DNA from: Pieris napi
Taxonomy: Eukaryota; Arthropoda; Insecta; Lepidoptera; Pieridae
DNA length: 64,000 nt
NCBI RefSeq assembly: GCF_905475465.1
Contig: NC_062247.1
Coordinates: 10,974,001 to 11,038,000 of the forward strand
Reading direction: 5' to 3'
The translations under genes and the position numbers were made by a program. This document shows, in pieces, positions 12,801 to 24,800 of this stretch (positions are counted from its first letter, which is position 1; each line of letters starts with the position of its first letter). The notes beneath the pieces were generated by a model that had not been told where the DNA came from, did not search any database, and saw only the letters and a program-made list of their open reading frames with translations.

Positions 12801-15800
12801 CCAGTTTCTTAATGTAACAAATATACAAAAATCTTTGCTATTTCTATCAAGAATCAATGCATAGTAATATATCTAGAAATATATTTTACACTATTGTATT
12901 CAATCTAAATGTATACAAAGTTTAACATAGGTATTTTAACGACCCGTTACGCGCGATAGCAAACAATTGTTTTTTGTTTGTCAAAGACAAACGGTTGTTT
13001 TACATTTGTCACGTTTTATCAATTTCCAGTTAGTATTTAAGTGGGTGATTAGTTATAAGGAGCTTTTACCTCTTATTAACTGTTAAATGACCTCGATATG
13101 TTGCATCACATCATTCAATATTAGTATTTTGACTTAGAATATTCATTTTTTTAAACAGAAAAATTCCATTACAAAACAAATGACGACGACAATTAAACCT
13201 CCTTGGTCCTGACCACAGATTTCTATATTTCTTTATTTTATAATCTTCCTTAATATGCATTTAGCTGATCAGTCTTCTGTGCCTCACACACTTTGATTAT
13301 TAGTTCTTTGATGATGTTTTGGCCGTAAGAGTTTTAAATAGAAAAAAATATTGGTACACAATTAAAATCTAAGTTCCTAGTTCCCAGAACATACACATAG
13401 TTCCTTCACTTCCTTCATAAACTATATTTGCGCCAAATAATTATTGCCAGTCTATATAACCGTAAAATCACAAAAAACATCAGATATGTAAGAAATACAA
13501 AGGCCGATAATTCCTTAGAGTCCTTCAAGAAAAGAAAGTCAAAGTCAAAAATCATTTATTCATGTAGGTAACACATTGTACACTTATGAACGTCAAAAAA
13601 GAATTTATGTTTACCATAATTGTTATGTAGATAGAAGTGTTAGTCTAGTGGCTTCATCCCTGAGGTCGTAGGTTCAACAGCGTGTGTCAGGCACAGGAGG
13701 CTGATCTAGTTGCCTATTCGATTGACAAATCATGAAACTGATACAGAAATCTGGGGTTAACGCGCCACTGTTTTATTTATATTTATAAGGGTCATGTATT
13801 TTAGAAAATATACAGGGTGGCGCAATAGAACGTGCATTTATTAAGTATAGGCTAAAAAAATAAATACAAAAGGTATAGTTGAAATAAAATATAGGATGAT
13901 TAGGTAATTAAATGAAGTTTATTTTTTAAAAATAACATCATCTAAATAACGGCCCTCCCGAAGACAACACTCCTCTAAACAAGAACGCAGATTTGTGAAA
14001 ACTCTTGTCAATAAATCTGAGGTGATAATATCTCCCATCTCCCCACGGATATACCTTTTGTATTTATTTTTTTAGCCTATACTTAATAAATGCACGTTCT
14101 ATTGCGCCACCCTGTAGCTTGTAAATTATCCTGTAGATATATCCTTATATGATGTGAACGCTAATAATCAAACACTATTATATTTGGAATATACCACATT
14201 ATTTGCTTCCGAACCTAGATAATGTTTAATTTAGGTAGACGTGACAGGCATTAATAAATTGCAGCCCAATTAAATTCATATTGCTCGGTCAGCTAATAAA
14301 TTGTTTATCGTCTATCTTATTTCATTAGTAACGACCTATTTGGCTCATGGCAACTAGATCTTACTTGTTTGTATAGGACGGTTATTAAGATAAATATTTG
14401 CGTGTTCATAGCATAGGTGTAATATAAATCAATGTTCTCGCCTATACGTGTTGTAATATATTATGATCTGTAGTAAAGAGATGTGCCAAATAGCTTGGCT
14501 GGAAGTCGTAGTATTAATCCCTAAAGCCTATCGTAAATATTTGAACCTTCCTGTATATTATGTATTCCATCTTTGGCTATATTTAGTATAATTTTATATA
14601 TAATTTATGTTAGTTGTAGGATTAATAAAAGCTCGTTGAAGCAAGTTGACATAACAACTGGGAAATAGAATAATTTGTCAAAAATGTATGGAAAGAAGTA
14701 CAACATGAGTAAAAAGGAAAAATAATTAAGCGATATTCAAATAAAAACACAACTTAAAGACCGAGAATCTAAAGTGAGAGAAATCTAGGATGAGAGAAAA
14801 GAAGCAATCGAACAGAATCGTAAGAGAGGCAGAAAAGAAGATGGGAGGATAATACGAACGGCTAGACATCGCCAGAAGATGAAATACACACAAACATATT
14901 TTACGAAAGGAAGAAAATTATTAAATTCTTAACTAAGTACATAATACCTAATTCGTCTGTGTTGTGTCATGGTGTGAAAGTGAGGGTGTGTATGTGGGGT
15001 GTGCTCATAAAAGAATACTCCTTAAGAATATTCCGCGATAGCTTAGATATTAGGGACTAAATATTATATTACTTTAGGCACATTAACTGTGTTTAGCATG
15101 TTAAAGCATTCATATTTGATTTGTATGATAAAAAAAATATTGGTTGTTTGTAAAGTAGGTTTACGATCGAGATGTTTACGTGATAACGAGACGGAAGATC
15201 GGTCCACTCACTCGAACGCTATGCCAGCCTCCGCTCGTGAGGATTCCGCGTGACAAGTTTCACGGAATTACTGGCAGCGCTCGAGATGAGACGGGAGATC
15301 GGTCCGTCTCTCTCTCGTTATACCTGCGATCGCGCTCGTGAGGTTTTGGTGTGACACAAGTTTCTGAACATGTCACCCGACTAAAACGATTTTAAAGACG
15401 TTATCACGTCAAAAAGGTTTTGGGTACTTCTCACTAAACTAATACGTAACTAACTGAGTTAGGGTAACGGAACAATAGCTGTATAAACCAATGTAAATGA
15501 TAAATAAGTTCATGAGAATGAAAATAAATTACTTTCTTATCACGATCTGTCTTCCCACACTCACGATTATGAGGATTCAGAAAAATCTATTACCATAATA
15601 CATAAATAGTGATTTATAGATGTGATCTATTGATTTAATTGTAGTATTAGCATATATGTTAAAAGCATATATTTGGATGATTTTGTGGCGTAAAATGAGT
15701 AGTGTGTACCTGCAGCTGAGTTTTATCATCGTCGAGGCAGAATACGAAATTCCACCTGTATCACCTCGACGTCCGTCGTTCCACAACTGAGCGTTTTTTA

Positions 15801-18800
15801 AGGCAGTTTTTGCCGCGTACCACTATGTGGAACCAGCTGCCCACTGAAGTATTTCCGAACCAATTCGACTAAGGGTCCTTCTAGAAAAGAGCGGACTAAT
15901 TCCTAAAAAGCCGGCAACGCACTGCTCGCCTCGAGGTTCGGAAATACTTTAATGGCCAGGATCCACACAGTGGTGGTGCGCGTAAAAAGTTCCTTACCAC
16001 ACAATTGTTTCACTTTAGAAATGCTAAAGTGAAACACTTAAAAAGTACCAATCTGTGGCAAATTTTTGTCTGCATCATGCGATTTATGAGTGAATATAAT
16101 ATAAAATTCTATTCAGTTTTTGTTTTGGTAACAACCCATTTATATTAATTACATAAAAAAACTTTTGGATGAAAGTAAATATATATTTTTGTAATGAAAA
16201 AATGATTCCGAAATTCTTCCATTAGAATACTATATGTTTCAAAGGCTTATTATCCGCAGTAAAATTCATTTCCAAAATTTATCCAGTCCAAGTCACCGGT
16301 AGACATAGTGGGTAGATGTTATCATTAGTCCTATTTATAAATCAAACATACAACGTTTTAGCATACAGCTTATCGGAACCTAATTCTTAGAAATCACAAA
16401 TCATTTATGTCGATCGCAATGTTAAGAATGTTTGAATCGTCATGATGAGCACAAACGGTACTTAAAAACATTTCGCTTAACCTGTGATCGATCTGAACTT
16501 GGTACATGTGTTGTATTTTATTTATTATATGCAAGTGTGGTCAACTATGGGGTTCGGCGTGTGACTCTAACATAAGTATCATACAGAGGGTTCAAAATTA
16601 CATCTTGAAACAAATATCCAACTGTCCGTGGTTTATAAAAACATCGGAGATTCATGAGCACCTCAAAATCAGGACTGTCAAAGAGGAGATCAAAACCTGG
16701 AGTATGAAATACAGAAAAAGACTAGAAATGCATCCTAATAAGCTAGCCACGCAACTAACCATACCGGACCTAATAAATAGGCTTAAAAGGCGACAAATCC
16801 TAAGTCTTGATAGACACGGTTGAAAGAGAGGAGCAGTCTCGATGGAGATTTTGCTCTGAACGCCTAACAGTTCTCAACACATCTGCTCATAGTCTAACTG
16901 ACTGATTGCAAGATAAAGACTTATAAAAAACAAAAAAATATGCAAGTGTGGTATCTCGGACACGCGAACATTATACACTGTTAATGAACTTGGCTTTACT
17001 ATTATTGTTTTTTGTTACATACAATTTATGTCAGCTGTAGGTTTACGAAATAGATGACATATTTTAATATAATCAAAAAAAAATCGAATCAAACGGTTGC
17101 CGGGCAGCGTGTCACGCACGGAAGTTTGACTATGGACTTGCCTTATGAAAATATTAATTTAAACTTAATTTTTTTTTAAGTCAGCAAAATCAAGCATTAT
17201 GTGCCTTTGGGCAACTAGTATTATTCAGATGGATAATGCTAGACTTTCGCACATCCTACAAATTAACTGCGCTTGCGTACAATATTTAATATTTTGTTTA
17301 ATGGGTCATCGCCCTCCTAATTCCCGGATCTGCTAATCAATGCAAAAACGCTTTGTTAGCTAAAAGGCTAAATGGAACGGTGGTGTCTGATGGATTGTTC
17401 AGATAAATGTATGTGGGCGATGGCAAAAAATAGCGAAAGATTTAATCCAGCGTAAACATCATATCAATTAATCGATCAGCTTCGATTGATTTCGAAGATT
17501 TTATTGTTTTACTGATTTTTGAGGCATTTATGATTTAGTTTCCTCTTTGTTGTCTGCATTTTATTGCAGGCCTTCCTACGTATCACAGTTAAACCAGTAC
17601 GGAGAGGTCAGCTTAATAATTTTTGTAATTTTGATTGTATAGAGCAAATAGGTTAAAAAAAGTTGGCATGAGACAAGGATCTTAATGTGGAGTCCTAAAT
17701 ACGGAGAAATGTTGCCTTAGCCACATTATCAAGTGAATGCTGAGGCAATCACATGATTCCAACCAAGTACAGCTTCTTGATACGGTATAATATAAAAATA
17801 CTAGCTGACCGGGCAAACGTCGTTTTGCCATATACATATATCATTTATAATAAAAAATAGGGGTTGATCGTAGAGGGGTGAAAGTTAAAGGTTTGTATGT
17901 ATTTTTTAATGCTATATCATAAAAAAATAAAAACAGAAAAAAATATCTAAAAATAAAAAAATATATTTAGGGGTGGACTACCCTTAACATTTAGGGGGAT
18001 GAAAAATAGATGTTGTCTGATTCTCAGACATACCCAATATGCACACAGAATTTCATGAGAATCGGTCGAGCCGTTTTGGAGGAGTATAACCACAAACACC
18101 GCGACACGAGAATTTTATATATTAGATACGGCGAAGCCTAAAGACACTTTTGAGTTAGTTAAACTAGTGTAGTTATTATAAGTATGGTATGGTATCTCGG
18201 ACTCGCGAGCTCTTTGTCGATCCAGCGGTACCTAGGCCGACCTACTGCCTTGCGATTCTGTAACTCACTTTTCGAACTCACACAGCGGTTTTCGCGCCCA
18301 AATCAGTCGTGAAACAGTCTTTTACGATTTGCCATTCTGATAAGGAGGGAGCTTGTAGTTTATTGTTTGTGAGTCAATTTTTACAGCTAGCTACTGCGTA
18401 CGCGGAAAATATTTACTGTACATACTTATAATTCGGTAAAATGGAATAACCCGTGATTAAACATATCAATATGTTATATTTACATAATATCATTTAAATA
18501 CGAGTGATAAAGCACGAATATTGAAAGAATGACGCATAGACAATCTTGTACACACTTCAATTAGGAAGTATGTAACTGATAAAGAACGTCATAAAATAGA
18601 GAAATCTATGTCTTGCGATAGTTTCATAAAAGTATTATGCGAAAATACTCACAAATTTCGGCTTGAGCTGGAGAATATACACTCCACCATCATGTGAATG
18701 TCGAGGCTATTCAACTTCTTGACACCACGGGCCTAGTGTGAAGACTTAAAAGGTCAAAACCATTAGAACTAGTGAATTAGTGTATACGTGTTTATCATAG

Positions 18801-21800
18801 AACACAAGAATAGACTGTCTTCATTTTAATAGAGACTTTAAAAAGTGTTATTGGACAAAAAGAGAATCAACAGAAGCAACAATTAAAAATTATACATACC
18901 GACTATTAACCTCAAATCTATAAATGGACTCAAAACAGTTTATTCAAATCAGTTTTATCAATATATTCAAATATACTAATAAATAATAAATAATTATTAG
19001 TAAATACTATCACCGTCGTATATGAAATTGCTTTAATAAAAACACCAAAATAATTTATTTATTCACACTGTTTAATTGGACGTGTTCTAAAAATTCACTC
19101 CCATCATTTTTCTCCATCGCGCCAAAATAATTATAACTTCAAAATCCTTATTAGTAATTAGACTTAAATTACTTATTAGTCTAAAGTTAGGCGGTTAGGT
19201 TCCATGTCTTAATTAAAACATATGTATAAAAAATCGGCTAGCGGGCCAATAAGGCACGTAAGCTTTCTGGTAATGGAAAAAAAAATTATGAAACATTTCT
19301 GTTCACGTATTTTATTTCTCTCAATCTTATAATAAAGAACATTCTATCTCCTAAGTTTATGCGAACATGTTTTTGGTTAACATGGTACTCCATTTTTATT
19401 CCGTTCCATAGACGGCTTCTTACCGCATAAGGTAGATATTAAGTTCATAAATGGCGTATTGTGTTATTAATACTGTAGATGTAATCATTTTCACTTAAAA
19501 GGAGAAACTGTTATGATGTATGTAGGTATAGTTAGGTATAGTTAATCGCTTAGTTTTTTTTATTATTTATAATATTATAAAGGCAAGAGAGCCTGAGGGA
19601 CGCCCAAAAAGGGCAGTCATCGCAGCCAATAGACACCCATGTCAATGGGTGCGTGGCCGGCCTTTGAGGGAGGAGTACACTCGAATTCTGAATAGTTGGA
19701 GGTCGTATCTCTCAGGGAAGACCCCACCGGGAGTCGATTCCACAGTTCGCCAAAGAAAATGCCTTGTGAAACGGACTGTGGACAACTTCCAGTCATCAAG
19801 GTAATGTTGATGAAATTTTGAAACAATGAAAACCAAATAAGGTAACTAAATACAGACTATAATTTGCGTTGAATAAGGAAACAGACCGGAAGTCAGGGAT
19901 TTAAAAGCCTAAAAGGTTAAAGGAAAAACCCATTGTGTACAGTAATTACTAATTAACATTTATGTATAAACAAATTGTTGAAGATAATCCATTACTAATA
20001 TTTCATATACTGTTTCTATATAGTTTTGTTTAGGTACAATTTTAAACATAATTTAATAATAATTCTGCAAGCGTTAAAGGTACACTGCCACAGGGACTAA
20101 ACTTTTTAAATTTGTTTTAATTTTCATTTTAATAGTTTCTAATTATTTTTATTATAGCTTTGTAGGTTACGAATATTGTAAATACAAATTGTACGTATAA
20201 TGTAATTTTAAAATTATATAAATAAAATAATTCTATTTATAATATTATATTGTATTTAATATTCTTAACATGTTAATTAAAAATGTATAAATAGAAAACT
20301 GCAAAGGCGAATGCTACACGCTCGATATTTATCGTGATATTTGGATCGTGATCCAAAATTACGAGGTGTAGTACATGCGTATCACGATCCGTGATACGGA
20401 TCGCTGGATTTCTAGAAATCTAAAAATCCACGATCCGTATCAATTATCGTCGATAAATATCGAGCGTCTAGTCTCTGCTCGATATTTATCGCGTCAGTAT
20501 TTATTCTGCCAGCGATGGAAGAGGACGCGCATATATGGAGGCGGAATAATATAGAGAATTCATACTTGTATTAGAAACATTACCTATAAGTATAGGCTGA
20601 TTTACACGTATTAAGTTGCCAAGTCTTAACTAAATTTTAAGTAACCGTTTACACGTAAAAATACTAAATAATTAGTTAAACTCATTTATTCGCTCAAGAT
20701 GGACGACCACAGAACAAAATATTATAGGATTTTCTCTTCCTGATTGGGGATTTACTGTATTGTATGCTCCAATACATGATTGTGAAGGTTCTGGGGACTC
20801 AACGTAATACGTATTTGAAGAAGGCGAAGGAGTAAAACGGCTACTATTATTCATTGGGGAAGGGGTTCTACTACTGTTCATTAATTGTTGTATACGCATA
20901 TCGGACAAATAGTTTTGGATATGTTTTTGAGCTTCCAGCGCCGAAAGCAAAAGCATAGCTTTGCAATGACTCCGCCAGCTTATGCTTTTCACTTAAATTT
21001 AACTAAATTTTGCCTGTCCAAACGTGTCAAGTGATTAGCCACGCCCACCAACTTAACCGAAAAATAGACAAAATTCTATTCTACCTTGTTTAGTTGCAAC
21101 TAAATTTTAACTTGCAACTTCTTACTAAATTCACTGTTTACACGGGTTAAGTTACTTAAAATTAAGTTAATATTTAGTAAATTTTTAGTCAACTTAATAC
21201 GTGTAAATCGGCCATATGGGACACCTCAAATGCAAACTAGGCAAACTACAGAAAATAATTTAAAAAATAACAGATTTGAAACGATCTGGTGCTGCAGCGG
21301 AAAATGTTTACAATTCAAAGTCTTGGATATTGATGTATATCAGCATATACTGATAATAATAATAATAATAATGGCAACGCAAGCTTTCTTAATATTGTTA
21401 CTCATATTGTAACACGAAATGTACGAGTGTACTCAATGAAATTTACCGTCGTACTGACGCGATCCCTATCGAGTGTGTAGTATACTAAAAAAATACAAGA
21501 TAAATATCACGATAAATATCACGATAATTATCGAGCGTGTAGCATTCGCCAAAAAGTTGTTCCGTGGCACCTTACGGCAGTATTTCCTCGCTGTATTGCG
21601 ATACTTATTGGTTGAGCGAGGAAAGGTGCCAAAAGCATACTGTCAGGCACCAACTTAAATCTTTAATTAACGCCTGATTCTATATTAAAATTTGTTTGTT
21701 TTTGTATTTACGTTAGCTATAAATACACAACGCGCAAAAATACGCAAATTCTAGCATGTTATGGCTTGCAAATTTTTTTTAATCCGAGATAATCGGACAG

Positions 21801-24800
21801 GAGGCTAATCTGATGTTAAGTGATACCGTCCATAGACGCTGATATTGCCAGAAGGCTCACAAGTGCGTTGCCATCCTTTAAAGATTTCTAATCTGACCTG
21901 GAGACACGATACTCCGATTGTGCTGATCGTCTATTGGGCTATGGAAATTGTAGTACATATAATGTTCTGTGTTCTCTGTCTATAATGCATTGCCGATACG
22001 AGTACTTTATATTGGACGTACTTGAATAATGTCGTTCGTAGAAAATGTGTCTCAGCTGGTAATTACAGACCTCCCATGGAGGCATACATGCAAATAATAG
22101 ATCTACAGCGCAAGTCAATGAATCCGTTAGAATTTAATATATAACTTAAATAATTAAATGAATTATGTGTTTTTTGTATACGTCAACTGTTCAATACGTT
22201 TCTTTTATCATAGATTCATTTTATTATATTTTATGTTTGCGCTATGTTGAGGCAATTCTTGGTACAACAGGAACAAGACGCCTGAAGAGAACTAAACCTT
22301 TTGAGTTACTAAAATTAGTGTGGTGAATAAGTGCAAGTGCTGTCGGAATTCACAAACATAGTGTCAAATAGAAAACTAAGACTGTTAATGAACATGACCT
22401 TAGTTTAAGCTATTCACTAGTTTTTTAGAAAATTAAGTCAACATAATATTTATTTTATTTAAATACATGATGAGTTATATAATAGGTACTTACTGAAAAG
22501 CACTTCAAACGTCTACTATATTAAATAAATTAAGGCAGTTTTAGCTGCGCACTACGTGGAACCAGCTGCCCACGGAAGTATTTCCGAACCAATTCGATAT
22601 AGGGTCCTTCAAGGAAAAAGCGTACCAATTCTTAAGTGGCCGGCAACGCACTCGCGAGCACTCTGGCATTGAGAGTTCCATGGGCGGCGGTATTGCTTAA
22701 CATCAGGTGAGCCTCATGCCCGTTTGCCCCCTGTTCTATAAACAATTATAATGTACAATTTGAGATATTATTCGTTAAAAAATTATTTAAATGCGACATA
22801 CTTTATTTAGTACAGTCGACTCTTGATAATTGGACACTCGTTAATTTGAATTTCCGGTCCCTTAAAAAATACTCGATTGGATAATATCACTGTTAATTGT
22901 TTACCTCGGTAATTAAAGGTTAAGGAATAGTATCTTGCCCGCCAAATTGAGATAATTTGGAGTCCGGGGTTGCCTACTTTCTATAAGTCATGTTAATGTA
23001 TGATGACATCATGACACTGATAGACTGAAGTCGCTCACTTAAAAACGGACTTTTTCGAAATAAAAATTTGTGCATAATTGTATTTAATTGTTAATACATA
23101 ATAATATATCGTTCCATCGATGTATAATAAAGAAGAAAATATAGACAAAATAAATAATACAGCTATGAGAAAAACAACTAAGGTAACAGATGTTACAATA
23201 ACAATGAATAAACTAAAGTGGAAATCGCCGGGGTACAGAAAAGTGGAGCAAAAAAGTACTAAACTGGTGCCCAATGTACAGCAAACGAAAAAGAGTAAGA
23301 CTTTGAAGGTGGATAGACAATATAAAGAAACAGCAGGTGATAAATGGCATAAAGTAGAGTCTAGAGAGGAATGGTCGAATTTGGAGGAGGACTTTGCCAA
23401 AAAAGGGTACACAGATACCTAAATGAAGATTTAAAAAGAAACTTGTTTAATCTAAATTAATCGACTATTATTTTTATTTAATAATAAACCACGAATTTTG
23501 ATCAAACTCTTATTTACTTGAGTCCCCCCTCCCCCTCGTAGAACTAAATGCTCGTTATTTTGTACTTTATATCTGGTCCTTGGGTCTCAGTCGACAGTCG
23601 ACTGTATTAACAACGGCCGAATATTAACGAACGACTCTTCAATAAAAGTTACGCGTTACTTAAGCTGTTTTACAGATTTTAAAGTTACATAGGTTTCTTG
23701 AATAGAATTAAGTAATTATTTAGTACACTTGACCCTCAGATTAATTATAATTTAATTGGCAACGTAATACGACAGATTGTGTTAAATTTCTATGTTTTTG
23801 TATTTACAATAATGGTTATACATATTTATCAATAATAATAATTCTCGTTTAAAGACAATGGTGTCATCGCGTGATAGTTAATTAGTCAATTATATTTAAA
23901 TACATAATTATAACTAACGCGATTTGTTGATGAAAAACTTTATGGAACCTAAAGTATTCGTGTGCACCTGCGGCTGTGCGACTGTCATCCCTGAGGTCGT
24001 AGGATATTCTTTATTCTTTCTTTCTTTTTCGAGGGTGCTAAATGATCGAGCCTACGACTCTAGGGATGAGAGTCGCACGGTGAAGCCACTAGGCCAACGC
24101 GAAACGTCAGTTAATATAAAAAGAGTGGCGGAGAGTTTATTGCCAGTTCTTCTCGTCCGTTCTACGCCCTTGATTTGAGAACTGGCTGTAACTGTAAAAT
24201 TAAAAGCATTTAATATGTATTTCTTTATTGAAGTTCATAAGTGTACAATGTACATTGTGTTACCTAAATGAATGCATTGTAAATGTTAGGGTAAATAAAT
24301 ACTTTATAAAACGGTCCAGATTATGCCCATAAAGTTCATAAAGACTTCATTATGGTCTAAATGTTCTAATACTTTTCGTTCAAGTATTTTTTATTAAAAA
24401 AATAGTACTGTAAAAGTTATAGAAGAATTTACATTACCAAGAACTGTAACGCCAGTAACTAAACAATTTAAATTCCATCAGAACCAGTCTATAGAACAGC
24501 TGTTTAATTTTGTAAGAAAAATGACGCGTGCGCAGACGCTATTAAAAGTAAACAATAAAAATATAAGTGACCTCGCCCGACGGGACTGCATTAATCTCCA
24601 GTTCTTGTATTTCTACCTTATACGGCCTGCGCGTGCGCAAAGGGCATTGCCATAGAATAACATATGAAATATAACCCAAGTTCAAACTAAAAAGGTGTGC
24701 AAGGACAAACGAATAATTGTAGCCATGAAAAAACAAGATTTATTACATTGGTTTGTCCAATGTCTTTAAACGGTTTCTACAAATGACATTGAAGTCTTTT

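Noticed and set aside
23035..23412. 125-codon hydrophobic minus-strand frame as a membrane protein
   Set aside because: It is antisense to a LINE fragment within a transposon; the plus strand has the recognisable protein.
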